DNA of 64,000 bases from Flavobacterium potami (lineage in GTDB: Bacteria; Bacteroidota; Bacteroidia; Flavobacteriales; Flavobacteriaceae): the NCBI RefSeq assembly GCF_020026915.1, contig NZ_JAINUY010000002.1, positions 372,001-436,000 of the forward strand, written 5' to 3'. A model generated the notes under the pieces. That model was not told the DNA's origin. It saw only the letters and a list, made by a program, of their open reading frames with translations, and did not search any database. The position numbers and the translations under genes are program-made. Positions 51,892 through 61,048 of the stretch are shown piece after piece. Positions within the stretch are counted from its first letter, which is position 1. Each line of letters begins with the position of its first letter.

Positions 51892-52959
51892 TTACTTTGT
51901 TGTTAACAAAAACGTTATAGTATCGACATTATCTGCGTAATCCCACAATTGCGGTTTTTGTGTTTCTCCGAATGCAATGCTATTTTGTGTTAAATCATTG
52001 CTGACAATGCATTGAATTTGATCTGAGTCTGTGTGAAGGCGTTTTTCTAATTCTTCAAGACTTTCGTAGTATTCATAAAAAACGCTTGAAATAGGCGAGG
52101 CGTAGCTTGCGTCTTCTTTTAATGTTAAAAATCCGTTGTCTAATAACTTGAAATTACTCATTAAAAAAACAGCCTTATTATAATCATAATTATTAGCATA
52201 TTTTTCATAATGAATGACATCCTGATATTTGAACATGGCTTGAAAAAAAGCATCAAACGAATAATCTTTTGGAATAAAAAGCTTAGAAACATTTCGGCAT
52301 CCTAAACCAAAATATCGAAAAATATCTTCTCCTAAATTTTCTAATTGTTCGTTTGTTTCTTTTCCCGTTAAAATAGCGGCTGAATTTCTATTTTTACGAA
52401 TAATAGAAGGTTTGTCTTTAAAATAATATTCAAAATATCTAGCAGTATTATTACTTCCCGTTGCAATTACGGCATCAAAATTTTCTAATTTTCCTTCTAC
52501 AAAAGTGATTTTATCTTTAAAATTTTCATCAACAGCAATTAAGTATTTAGCTAAAAATGGTAGTAAATGCTGGTCATTTGACGAAGTTTTGATTAAAGCG
52601 CTATAACCTGTTATTAAAACAGATAAAAAATCATGAAAACCTACTAAAGGAATATTTCCGGCTAAAATCAAAGCAACGGTTTTTGATTTGTCGTTGTCCG
52701 GATCAATTTTATATGCCGAAAGCCATTTGTCTATATTTTCTGCTGTAAGAGCTTCAGCCCATGACTGTATAGAAAAATAAACTTGTTCAGGTGTATACCA
52801 TCCGTTATGAGATTGCGATAAATATATCAGTTTTTCAAAATCTTCAAAAAAGATGTCATTATGCAATACGTCAGATTTTCGCTCAGATGCACCTTCAGAA
52901 AACTGACTTAAAAATTTTCCTAATTCAACAAAAACACTTTTTTTTGTTTCTAATGTCAT
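51892..52959 (-). CDS. LuxC-like acyl-CoA reductase
   Basis: 355 residues of the aldehyde-dehydrogenase superfamily, LuxC/acyl-CoA reductase branch. Seen are LILAGNIPLVGFHDFLSVLI, IATGSNNTARYFEYYF, PSIIRKNRNSAAILTG and the active-site cysteine in YFGLGCRNVSKLFIPKDY (about 237). Such enzymes reduce acyl-CoA to aldehyde with NADPH; the acyl chain is unknown. The gene is divergent from the ferredoxin gene, which is often its neighbour in this group. Confidence 0.87.
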   Translation of the reverse strand: MTLETKKSVFVELGKFLSQFSEGASERKSDVLHNDIFFEDFEKLIYLSQSHNGWYTPEQVYFSIQSWAEALTAENIDKWLSAYKIDPDNDKSKTVALILAGNIPLVGFHDFLSVLITGYSALIKTSSNDQHLLPFLAKYLIAVDENFKDKITFVEGKLENFDAVIATGSNNTARYFEYYFKDKPSIIRKNRNSAAILTGKETNEQLENLGEDIFRYFGLGCRNVSKLFIPKDYSFDAFFQAMFKYQDVIHYEKYANNYDYNKAVFLMSNFKLLDNGFLTLKEDASYASPISSVFYEYYESLEELEKRLHTDSDQIQCIVSNDLTQNSIAFGETQKPQLWDYADNVDTITFLLTTK

Positions 52960-52963
52960 AATG

Positions 52964-52995
52964 TTTGCTTATGAATTGTTTTGATTGTAATTTTG
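52964..52995 (+). promoter_or_regulatory. Bacteroidota promoter of the ferredoxin gene
   Basis: TTTG (52964-52967), 20 bp, TAATTTTG (52988-52995): a close match to the consensus. The leader of about 105 nt contains a repeat (AAGTCGAAAGTCAAAAGTC at 53015-53033) that can pair with GACTTTT-like sequence just before the gene. Confidence 0.6.
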
Positions 52996-53107
52996 CACAA
53001 AAATAAGCATAATTAAGTCGAAAGTCAAAAGTCATAAAGTCAAAAGCTATACTTGTCTTTATTTTACTTAGAACTTTCAGGCTTTTAACTTTAAGACTAA
53101 GAAAACG

Positions 53108-53458
53108 ATGGCAATTATTATAACTGACGAATGCATCAATTGCGGGGCTTGCGAACCAGAGTGCCCAAATACAGCAATATATGAAGGAGCAGATGATTGG
53201 AGATATAAAGACGGAACAAGTCTTTCTGGAAAAATTGTATTACCTGACGGAACTGAAGTTGACGCTGATGATGCACAAACTCCAATTTCTGACGAAATCT
53301 ACTATATAGTACCAGGAAAATGTACAGAATGTAAAGGTTTCCATGATGAGCCACAGTGTGCTGCGGTTTGTCCAGTTGACTGTTGTGTACCAGATGATAA
53401 TCATGTAGAAGATGAAGAAACGTTGTTGGAAAGACAATCTTTCCTACACGGAGAATAA
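53108..53458 (+). CDS. 2[4Fe-4S] ferredoxin with a long loop between clusters
   Basis: 116 residues. First cluster motif: C9-IN-C12-GA-C15-EPE-C19-P. Second: [20 protein letters not shown] (from about residue 72), then C. About 50 residues, acidic ([20 protein letters not shown]), separate the two motifs, longer than in clostridial ferredoxins and like the Chromatium-type group. It carries electrons in the cytoplasm; the partner is unknown. A terminator follows. Confidence 0.93.
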   Translation: MAIIITDECINCGACEPECPNTAIYEGADDWRYKDGTSLSGKIVLPDGTEVDADDAQTPISDEIYYIVPGKCTECKGFHDEPQCAAVCPVDCCVPDDNHVEDEETLLERQSFLHGE

Positions 53459-53482
53459 TCTTTCCTTTATTCATAATATAAT

Positions 53483-53510
53483 CCTGAGCCAAAACTCAGG
53501 ATTTTTTTGT
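53483..53510 (+). terminator. Terminator of the ferredoxin gene
   Basis: ATCCTGAG (53483-53490) pairs with CTCAGGAT (53497-53504), with a seven-base T run. A second small stem (CCCTGAAATCAGG) follows. Confidence 0.9.
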
Positions 53511-53618
53511 GCCCTGAAATCAGGTATTTTTAAAAGGTACTTTGTTGATAGCTAATGTTTTATTTTTGAAGTGTTGCTTAATTGTTAAAAAAATAATACT
53601 TTAGTTGAAAAATTAACA

Positions 53619-54788
53619 ATGCCTATGAAGAGATTGCTACTTTTATTTGTTGTTTTACTCAACTATGTAAGCGTTTTTGCACAAAGCGAAGAGTATTCTA
53701 TTATTGTTAAGGATATAGAAACCTTGGAGCCAATACAAAATGCTACGGTTAGAATAATGAAAACCCAGCAGATTTTATTAAGTAATGAAGAAGGAAAAGT
53801 TACTTTTATGCTGACAGGGGGATCTAATGTTCAGGTTTCTGAAGCTAATTATGAAGATCTGACTGTACGTTGGACTTCTTTAAATGGAGAGCAAAAATTT
53901 GTTATTTATTTAAAGAGTAAGAACAATAAATTAGATGAAGTAGTTTTATCTAAGGAATCTCCAGAAAAAATACTGCAGAAATTGGTTAACAATTCTACTA
54001 AGAAAATTAGTGTTTCCCATAGACAGAAAGTATATGTGAGAGAGTTTTTTATGCTCGACAATCAGTATACATATTATAATGATGGGTTAGTGAATTTTCA
54101 ATTTGATAAAAATAATAATGCAACAACTTTATTGGTTGAGCAAAATCGCTCCTACGGATTGTTGGAAGTAGATGTAAGTGCCGATTTGAAAGGATATAAT
54201 TTGAATAATATAATGGAGAATTATTCGAATTTTAAATATTTTGATCCATTATTAGATTCAAAGTCAAAAAAATCATACGATTTTACAATAAAAGGGCATT
54301 CAAAAAACAAAGATTATTATATAATGACAGTTGTTCCGTTGGATAAAGCCAAAGAAGCAATTGATAATTTCGAAATCATTTATGATCCTTTGAAAAAAAT
54401 TATTGTAGAATTTACAATTTCAACTACGCCTGCAACTCTTGATAAAGTAGAAGAAAAGACAAAAGAAGGCGAAAAAAACTTAACAAAATCTTTTGTAAAA
54501 GTAAATTATAGATGGGACGGAACTGATTATTATGTATTAAGTTCTAATGAAGAAATTGGTTATGATGTTGTTTTAAAAGACAGGACTAAAAATATTCAAG
54601 TTAGAAATAGCTTTGTGACAACAGGTTTTAATAAACAAAATTTCACTTATAATGAAAGTGATGTTTTTAAAGAGAAATCGCTTTTTAATAAGAAAAATAA
54701 AATCTTGACCAATTATTGGGATACTTCTGGTTTTACGGCTACTGATGAAGAAAAAGCCATTATTGCATCTTTAGAATTTAAATTGTAA
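53619..54788 (+). CDS. Secreted protein with carboxypeptidase-like regulatory domain
   Basis: 389 residues; signal peptide (about 1-21, NYVSVFA-QSEE). An N-terminal CarboxypepD_reg-like domain (about 24-105) has the usual IVKDIETLEPIQNATVRIMK and LSNEEGKVTF. The rest (about 120-389) is a soluble, beta-rich region with no recognised family, resembling outer-envelope proteins of Bacteroidota that share this N-terminal domain with TonB receptors but lack a barrel. An in-frame ATG two codons later is an equally good start. Confidence 0.75.
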   Translation: MPMKRLLLLFVVLLNYVSVFAQSEEYSIIVKDIETLEPIQNATVRIMKTQQILLSNEEGKVTFMLTGGSNVQVSEANYEDLTVRWTSLNGEQKFVIYLKSKNNKLDEVVLSKESPEKILQKLVNNSTKKISVSHRQKVYVREFFMLDNQYTYYNDGLVNFQFDKNNNATTLLVEQNRSYGLLEVDVSADLKGYNLNNIMENYSNFKYFDPLLDSKSKKSYDFTIKGHSKNKDYYIMTVVPLDKAKEAIDNFEIIYDPLKKIIVEFTISTTPATLDKVEEKTKEGEKNLTKSFVKVNYRWDGTDYYVLSSNEEIGYDVVLKDRTKNIQVRNSFVTTGFNKQNFTYNESDVFKEKSLFNKKNKILTNYWDTSGFTATDEEKAIIASLEFKL

Positions 54789-54807
54789 TTAAATAAATAG
54801 GAAAGAA

Positions 54808-54838
54808 AAATCCTGAACAATTAAGTTCAGGATTTTTT
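54808..54838. terminator. Terminator between convergent genes
   Basis: AAATCCTGAAC (54808-54818) pairs with GTTCAGGATTT (54825-54835), followed by T residues. Confidence 0.85.
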
Positions 54839-54866
54839 GTTTATGCTAATTGATAGAAGTTGAAGT

Positions 54867-57605
54867 CTAGAAATTAAATCCAAGTCTCGCATAGTAATAA
54901 GCTCCGTTGAATCCCATTTGTACGGCATCCCAGTAACCACCTGCTTCAACCCAATCATCTTGTTGATCAGGATAAATATTTAATAAGTTATTTGCTCCAA
55001 TGCTAATTTTAGTTGATTTAGAAAGTTTAAATCCTAAAGTTAAATCGGTTACTATTTTTGCTCCGTAAGTATCTGTAGCTGATTTTTTCTGAATTGCATA
55101 CAATTGATCTTCTGTTTGATCTGGAGAAGTTCTAAAATCTTCTGGGGTTAAATCACTCATTTGATAATCTAGCAATTTAACTTCACTAAATCTTGTAAAA
55201 GCTAATCCTGCATCAAACCATTTTCTACCATAATTTAGGTTTAAACCAAATTTGTTTGGCGGAGCAGAAGCTAATAAAAAAGCCCTGTCACGCTCTCCAA
55301 AGAAAGTCTTTTCGTCTAGGTTACCGTTTTTTACTTTATCAATTTTCATGTGATTAATGTTTCCTACCAGTGTAGCGCTTAATCGGTTTTCATTAAAACT
55401 CTTTTTCCAAGAAACTACCACATCCATACCAGTCGTTTTTGTGTCTACACCATTGACAAAAAATTGCGCTTTATCAACATTTGTCCCCAGTTGCGATGCG
55501 TCAAAGTATCCAGTTAATACGATTCTGTCATTTACATTAATTAAATATCCGTCTAAAGTTGCTGTAAAATCACCAAAACTAGCTGTGAATCCCAAAGATG
55601 CATTTACTGCTTTTTCTTCATTAAGTTTCTGAATTCCAAATGCTCTTGTTATTTCGCTGTCATTTGGCGCCAAAAGAACTTCTGTTGCCCCGCCAGAGCT
55701 AAAGTTTGTAAAACGTAGATTATAGTAAATTTGGGCTAAAGAAGGAGCACGAAAACCTGTACTAACAGAACCTCTAAGATTAATTTTGTCTGTTAGTTTT
55801 AGTCTAGAAGCGAGCTTACCATTTATTGTACTACCAAAATCGCTGTAATTTTCATAACGTACCGCTCCACTTACCATCCAAGCTTCAGTAACATCTAATT
55901 CTGCATCTGTGTATAAAGAAAAATTGGTACGGCTTTTATTTACTTCATTCAAAGGACTGTATCCAGGAAAACCCTGAGAACCTCCTGGTCGTGAAATTGT
56001 TGGAGAAGAATCTGGATCTGTTGGGTCATAATCCGGATTTGGAATTGTTGGTGCACTCTGTGTTGCAGGATCAGTAATAGGTACTCCATTTGTGTCATAA
56101 GTTGCATAAGAGCCAATTTCTCCCGCAAAAATCTCGAATTGCTCTACTCTAAATTCGGTTCCAAAAGCAATATTTAATCCGCCTAAAACGTCAGCATAAT
56201 TTTTAGAAACATCTAAATTTGTAGTATTTTGAAGTAAGCTATGTCCACCGGCATCAAATTCTGTTGGCGAATTTTCTTCAAGAGAAGCATTGAGTGTTCC
56301 TTTAATATCATAATGAAATTTATTTTTTCCTAAGGTATTGCTTAAATCCCATTTCCAGCCGCCAGATGTTTCAGTTCTAATTCCAGCTGCAATAGAATTG
56401 TCATTTATTTTAGACGTAATTCTTGGCGTATAACCTCCTGGGTAGATTTCTTCAACCACTCTTTCTCCATCATTTCTGGTAAAGGCGTAGGCATCAGTAT
56501 CTCTGAAATTACTTCCTCCAAAAGCATAAAATTGTGTTTTTTCAGAAATTGGAATAGCAAGATTTACAAATAAGTTTACTCCTTGAATTTCGGCCTCACC
56601 AAATCCTTTTCTAAAATCAAAACCTGGTCTTAATGTTTTGTTTTTGTTTAAAAACTCTCCGGTCACATTTACGTATCCTCCTTTATTTCCAATTGAAGTA
56701 CCGTAATTAGCGGCAATTTTTACAGAGCCTCCATCAAAATCCTGATCTTTACCAAAAGAATTTCCATATCCCTTTTGGTCTAATCGATAGCCTTTTGTGT
56801 TGGCAGTGCCTTCAGGAAAATCTCCTTTAGCATGTGTGTTAAATGCGCCATACGTAATAGAGCCAGTAAATTCATCAACATTATCATTTGTTACAATATT
56901 TACGACACCTGCAATCGCATCAGATCCATATTGGGCGGCTGCACCGTCGCGTAAAATCTCTATTCTTTTAATAGATGCAGCTGGAATTGCATTTAAATCT
57001 GTTCCTGTATTTCCGCGTCCGCGTGTTCCAAATAGATTAATTAAAGAGGACTGATGTCTTCTTTTTCCGTTAATTAAAACCAAAGTTTGATCTGGTCCCA
57101 TACCTCTTAAAGAAGCAGGATCTACGTGATCGGCACCATCAGAACCAGATTGTTTATTGGCATTAAACGATGGAGCAACATATTGAAGTAATTCGTTGAT
57201 CTCTAATTTTCCACTTTGAGTTACTACGTCTTTTACGTTAATTACATCGATAGGAACAGCCGAATTTACTACGGTTCTTTTTGAATTTCTAGAACCAACG
57301 ACAACGACGTCATTCAAAATTTGTCCATCACTTTCGCTAAGTGTGATGTCAATTTTATTAGTTGAAGCTATTTTTTCTACCGTTGAAAATCCAACATAAC
57401 TAAAAATTAATGTTGCACCTTCTTTTACTTTTATTCTGTAACTACCCTCAAAATCAGTAGAAACGCCATTTGATGTTCCCTTTTCTAAAATATTAACGCC
57501 AGGAAGTGGTGCGCCAGACTTGTCTTTGACAAAACCGGAGACTTCTTTCTGTGCAAACAGAAATGCTGAATTTAGCAGAAATAGTAATAATGCAATCTTT
57601 TTCAT
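54867..57605 (-). CDS. TonB-dependent receptor
   Basis: 912 residues from the ATG at 57605, which opens a signal peptide (ALLLFLLNSAFLFA-QKEV); the frame further upstream to 57743 is not plausible coding. A carboxypeptidase-like domain (about 21-95, SGFVKDKSGAPLPGVNILEK) precedes the plug (about 110-240: DVVVVGSRNSKR, LRGMGPDQTLVLINGKRRHQ, IEILRDGAAAQYGSDAIAGV) and a barrel of about 650 residues that ends YYARLGFNF. It imports an unknown ligand across the outer membrane with TonB energy. No SusD gene is beside it, so a siderophore, cofactor or metal is as likely as a glycan. Confidence 0.93.
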   Translation of the reverse strand: MKKIALLLFLLNSAFLFAQKEVSGFVKDKSGAPLPGVNILEKGTSNGVSTDFEGSYRIKVKEGATLIFSYVGFSTVEKIASTNKIDITLSESDGQILNDVVVVGSRNSKRTVVNSAVPIDVINVKDVVTQSGKLEINELLQYVAPSFNANKQSGSDGADHVDPASLRGMGPDQTLVLINGKRRHQSSLINLFGTRGRGNTGTDLNAIPAASIKRIEILRDGAAAQYGSDAIAGVVNIVTNDNVDEFTGSITYGAFNTHAKGDFPEGTANTKGYRLDQKGYGNSFGKDQDFDGGSVKIAANYGTSIGNKGGYVNVTGEFLNKNKTLRPGFDFRKGFGEAEIQGVNLFVNLAIPISEKTQFYAFGGSNFRDTDAYAFTRNDGERVVEEIYPGGYTPRITSKINDNSIAAGIRTETSGGWKWDLSNTLGKNKFHYDIKGTLNASLEENSPTEFDAGGHSLLQNTTNLDVSKNYADVLGGLNIAFGTEFRVEQFEIFAGEIGSYATYDTNGVPITDPATQSAPTIPNPDYDPTDPDSSPTISRPGGSQGFPGYSPLNEVNKSRTNFSLYTDAELDVTEAWMVSGAVRYENYSDFGSTINGKLASRLKLTDKINLRGSVSTGFRAPSLAQIYYNLRFTNFSSGGATEVLLAPNDSEITRAFGIQKLNEEKAVNASLGFTASFGDFTATLDGYLINVNDRIVLTGYFDASQLGTNVDKAQFFVNGVDTKTTGMDVVVSWKKSFNENRLSATLVGNINHMKIDKVKNGNLDEKTFFGERDRAFLLASAPPNKFGLNLNYGRKWFDAGLAFTRFSEVKLLDYQMSDLTPEDFRTSPDQTEDQLYAIQKKSATDTYGAKIVTDLTLGFKLSKSTKISIGANNLLNIYPDQQDDWVEAGGYWDAVQMGFNGAYYYARLGFNF

Positions 57606-57757
57606 GGTAAATGGTTTTTTGGTTTGTTTTTTGTTGATTAGGTTTATAAAATTAGCGTTTTTTAACAAAAAATTAATAAAATGTTTAAAAATTTTAAACG
57701 TGAGCTTTAAAATTATATTATTGAACATTTTTACTTCGCGCAAGAGGTATTAAATCT

Positions 57758-57765
57758 TATATTTG
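57758..57765 (+). promoter_or_regulatory. Putative -7 box of ychF
   Basis: TATATTTG matches TAnnTTTG. The leader of about 130 nt can form three small stems: GCCAAAA/TTTTGGC (57779-57799), AAAACATTAAA/TTTAATGTTTT (57827-57856) and GACC/GGTC (57859-57875). Confidence 0.4.
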
Positions 57766-57901
57766 CAAAATTTTAAAGCCAAAAAATATCATTTTGGCAG
57801 AAAAGAAAAATGAGCATTAAAATCACAAAACATTAAAACACACTATTTAATGTTTTAGACCAAAGCATAAAAGGTCGAATAAATACTATAGACACAAACA
57901 G

Positions 57902-58996
57902 ATGAAAGCAGGAATTGTAGGATTACCAAATGTTGGAAAATCAACATTATTTAATTGTTTATCTAATGCAAAAGCGCAAAGTGCAAACTTTCCATTTTGT
58001 ACAATCGAACCTAATATTGGTGTTGTAAACGTTCCAGATCCAAGAATCAACAAATTGGAAGAATTGGTAAAACCAGAACGCGTTCAAATGGCGACTGTAG
58101 ATATCGTAGATATTGCAGGTTTGGTAAAAGGTGCAAGTAAAGGTGAAGGTCTAGGAAACCAGTTTTTAGGAAACATTAGAGAGTGTAATGCAATCATTCA
58201 CGTTTTACGTTGTTTTGACAATGATAATATCGTTCACGTTGACGGAAATGTAAATCCAATTCGTGATAAAGAAACTATCGACATCGAATTGCAGTTAAAA
58301 GATTTAGAAACAATCGAAAAACGTTTAGAAAAAGTAAAACGTGCTGCAAAAACAGGAAATAAAGAAGCTCAAACTGAAGAGGCTTTATTAAACAGAATTA
58401 GAGAAGCTTTATTGCAAGCAAAATCTGCAAGAACAATCGTTCCTCAAAGCAATGATGAGGAGGTTTTGATGGAAGGTTTTCAACTAATTACGGCAAAACC
58501 TGTTTTATACGTTTGTAACGTTGATGAAAGTTCTGCTGTAAACGGAAATAAATATGTGGATCAAGTTCGTGAATTAGTAAAAGACGAAGATGCTGAAGTT
58601 ATCATTCTTTCAGTTGGAGCAGAAGCTGATATTACTGAATTAGAAAGCTATGAAGAGCGTCAAGTTTTTCTTGAAGATATGGGATTAACTGAGCCAGGAG
58701 CTTCAGTTTTAATTCGTGCAGCTTACAAATTATTGAAACAACAAACATACTTTACAGCTGGTGTAAAAGAAGTTCGTGCTTGGACTATTCCAATTGGAGC
58801 TACAGCACCGCAAGCAGCTGGAGTTATTCATACTGATTTTGAAAAAGGATTTATTCGTGCAGAAGTTATTTCGTATGAAGATTACGTTCAGTACGGTTCT
58901 GAGTCAAAAGCAAAAGAAGCTGGAAAATTCAAAGTAGAAGGAAAAGAATACATAGTGAAAGATGGTGATGTAATGCACTTCCGTTTCAACGTTTAA
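57902..58996 (+). CDS. ychF: YchF/Obg-type ATPase
   Basis: 364 residues, the usual length. Walker A GLPNVGKSTLFN (7-18), DIVDIAGLVKGASKGEGLG (G3) and NVDE in place of NKxD, the change that gives YchF its ATP preference. The C-terminal TGS-like domain includes AWTIPIGATAPQAAGVIHTD and FEKGFIRAEVISYEDY. It binds ribosomes and takes part in stress control and redox response. Monocistronic with strong terminator. Confidence 0.97.
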   Translation: MKAGIVGLPNVGKSTLFNCLSNAKAQSANFPFCTIEPNIGVVNVPDPRINKLEELVKPERVQMATVDIVDIAGLVKGASKGEGLGNQFLGNIRECNAIIHVLRCFDNDNIVHVDGNVNPIRDKETIDIELQLKDLETIEKRLEKVKRAAKTGNKEAQTEEALLNRIREALLQAKSARTIVPQSNDEEVLMEGFQLITAKPVLYVCNVDESSAVNGNKYVDQVRELVKDEDAEVIILSVGAEADITELESYEERQVFLEDMGLTEPGASVLIRAAYKLLKQQTYFTAGVKEVRAWTIPIGATAPQAAGVIHTDFEKGFIRAEVISYEDYVQYGSESKAKEAGKFKVEGKEYIVKDGDVMHFRFNV

Positions 58997-59029
58997 TCTT
59001 TTTTTAGATAATAGAAGAAAGAGAATAGA

Positions 59030-59060
59030 AAAACTGCTGGAGAGATTCAGCAGTTTTTTT
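59030..59060 (+). terminator. Terminator of ychF
   Basis: AAAACTGCTG pairs with CAGCAGTTTT, with a T run. The rest of this 317-bp gap holds repeat fragments: GGCTGAGCGGAGTCGAAG (59091-59108) and GATTGCTTCGTTCCTCGCAA (59153-59172). Confidence 0.85.
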
Positions 59061-59088
59061 ATGCTTTGAAATTTGTTAATAGGTTTGT

Positions 59089-59178
59089 CAGGCTGAGCGG
59101 AGTCGAAGCCCACGCAAAGATTGTCGATTTTCTTTGTTGCTTTTTGTAGTGTGATTGCTTCGTTCCTCGCAATGACAA
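59089..59178. repeat. Dispersed repeat fragments
   Basis: Contains GTCAGGCTGAGCGGAGTCGA (59089-59108), related to the stem at 31448, and GATTGCTTCGTTCCTCGCAA followed by TGAC (59153-59176), a motif seen widely in bacterial intergenic DNA. A 112-codon minus-strand frame across it is not a gene. Confidence 0.65.
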
Positions 59179-59313
59179 AAAATCCGTGTAAATTCGCGCT
59201 TTTGCGAAAGCGAATCAGTAAAATCTGCGTTCCATTTCGCAAAACAAAATTTTTGGCTCAAAAATTGGTTACAGAAAAATAACCAATTACTAATCTAAAA
59301 TCAACCAATTAAA

Positions 59314-59991
59314 ATGCTAAAAAAATCATTCAAATTTCTAGGCTGGACACTTTTCGGAATCTTCGCTTTTCTGGCGCTTTACATTTCATCTGTTTTAATT
59401 ATTTCAAAAATCACGGTTAATTCAGATGCAGATTTGATAAAACAAGAAAGAACAGTTCCTATTTATATTCTTTCAAACGGTGTTCATACCGATATTGTCG
59501 TTCCAATTAAAAATGAAATCAAAGATTGGCGCAATGCAATTCAGTTCAACCAAACAAAATCAAAAGATTCTTTAATGAATTATATCGCATTTGGCTGGGG
59601 CGACAAAGGATTTTATTTAGATACACCAGAATGGTCAGATTTAAAAGCAAGTACTGCCTTAAAAGCTGCTTTTGGAGTAAGTTCATCAGCAATGCATACG
59701 ACTTTTTTTAAACAATTACGAGAAGGAGAAGATTGTAAGCGTATTTTAATTTCTAAAGAAAATTATCAAAAACTGGTAACTTATATTTCAGAAAGTTTTA
59801 GTGATCCAGTTCATCCACAATGGATTGAAGGCCATAGTTACGGTATGAAAGACGCTTTTTATGAAGCAAAAGGAAGTTATAGCCTTTTTTATACTTGTAA
59901 TACTTGGGCAAACAATGCTTTAAAAGCGGCAAATCAAAAAGCAAGTTTGTGGACGGTTTACGACAAAGGGATTTTCTGTCATTATAAATGA
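59314..59991 (+). CDS. TIGR02117/DUF2459-family protein
   Basis: 225 residues with one N-terminal membrane helix (about 10-32). The family marks are YILSNGVHTDIVVPIKNE, FGWGDKGFYLDTPEW and, near the end, SYSLFYTCNTWANNALKAA, which includes a conserved His and Cys that could form an active site. The domain should lie in the periplasm. Its activity is not known to me. It has no co-directional neighbour within 70 bp; the YihY gene follows. Confidence 0.85.
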   Translation: MLKKSFKFLGWTLFGIFAFLALYISSVLIISKITVNSDADLIKQERTVPIYILSNGVHTDIVVPIKNEIKDWRNAIQFNQTKSKDSLMNYIAFGWGDKGFYLDTPEWSDLKASTALKAAFGVSSSAMHTTFFKQLREGEDCKRILISKENYQKLVTYISESFSDPVHPQWIEGHSYGMKDAFYEAKGSYSLFYTCNTWANNALKAANQKASLWTVYDKGIFCHYK

Positions 59992-60062
59992 TAGAATAAT
60001 TTACATGGAAAAAATGTAAAATCTTACTAAAATACAAGAAGCAACAGGCTTTTATTATTGCT

Positions 60063-60070
60063 TAAATTTG
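60063..60070 (+). promoter_or_regulatory. Putative -7 box of the YihY operon
   Basis: TAAATTTG matches TAnnTTTG and overlaps the TTG at 60068, so the ATG at 60095 is the better start. Confidence 0.4.
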
Positions 60071-60094
60071 AGTGTATATCAAAAAATCAGCAAA

Positions 60095-61048
60095 ATGAAG
60101 GTCAAAAATATTTTTTCAAAAACATGGTTTCTACTAAAGAATACTTTTTTAGAATTTAATGATGATAATGCCATCAAACTTAGTGCGGCCTTGTCTTATT
60201 ATACCATATTTGCATTGCCTCCTTTATTAATTATTATCATTACAATCTGTGGTTTTTTCTTTGGTGAAGAAGCCGTTACAGGTCAGCTTTACGGACAAAT
60301 AAACGGATTGGTGGGTAATGGTGCAGCAACGCAAATTCAGGAAGCAATAAAAAATGTACAATTGTCTGGAAATAATGTTTTTGCAACTGTATTTGGAGTT
60401 GTAATGTTGCTAATTGGTGCCTCTGGAGTTTTTGCAGAAATTCAGAGTTCTATAAATTATATTTGGGGACTTCGCGCTAAACCTGATAAAGGAGTTAGGA
60501 AATTTATACAAAACAGATTAATGTCATTCTCTATGATTGCATCTGTAGGTTTTTTAATGATCGTCAGTTTATTTATCAATACAGTGCTAGATTTAGTTAG
60601 TGCTCGTTTAAAAATATATTTTCCAGAAAGTACTGTTTACCTGTTTTATGTAGTCAATATAGTGATTGTATTGGCTAGTATCACGTTATTATTTACGATA
60701 ATTTTTAGGACTTTGCCTGATGGAAAAATAAGATGGAAAGATGCTATTATAGGATCTAGTGTTACTGCCGTGCTTTTTATGATCGGTAAATTTGCTATCG
60801 GATTTTATTTGGGAAGTTCTACAGTTGCTTCAGTTTATGGCGCAGCTGGTTCTGTTATTATTATTTTGGTTTGGGTTTATTATTCGGCAATTATTCTGTA
60901 TTTTGGAGCAGAATTTACTAAAGTCTATGCGAAATCTTATGGAGGGAAAATTTATCCAAATGAATACTCCGTAGAAATAGCAAAAGAAGTTTATGAAATC
61001 GAAAATGTAACATCAGAACCAGAACAATTAACAAAAGAAAAACCATGA
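60095..61048 (+). CDS. YihY/BrkB-family membrane protein
   Basis: 317 residues from the ATG at 60095. Six membrane helices are visible, with family motifs AIKLSAALSYYTIFALPPLL near the start, IWGLRAKPDKGVRKF in mid-protein and SVYGAAGSVIIILVWVYYSA followed by LYFGAEFTKVYA near the end. Older names (ribonuclease BN) are wrong. Function unknown, perhaps transport or envelope maintenance. Its stop overlaps the next ATG by four bases (ATGA). Confidence 0.9.
   Translation: MKVKNIFSKTWFLLKNTFLEFNDDNAIKLSAALSYYTIFALPPLLIIIITICGFFFGEEAVTGQLYGQINGLVGNGAATQIQEAIKNVQLSGNNVFATVFGVVMLLIGASGVFAEIQSSINYIWGLRAKPDKGVRKFIQNRLMSFSMIASVGFLMIVSLFINTVLDLVSARLKIYFPESTVYLFYVVNIVIVLASITLLFTIIFRTLPDGKIRWKDAIIGSSVTAVLFMIGKFAIGFYLGSSTVASVYGAAGSVIIILVWVYYSAIILYFGAEFTKVYAKSYGGKIYPNEYSVEIAKEVYEIENVTSEPEQLTKEKP

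Noticed and set aside
57606..57743. 46-codon extension of the TonB receptor
   Set aside because: The signal peptide begins at 57605; the extension is lysine- and phenylalanine-rich translation of AT-rich leader DNA.
58904..59242. 112-codon frame on the minus strand after ychF
   Set aside because: It overlaps the ychF end, its terminator and dispersed repeats, and has no protein-like pattern.
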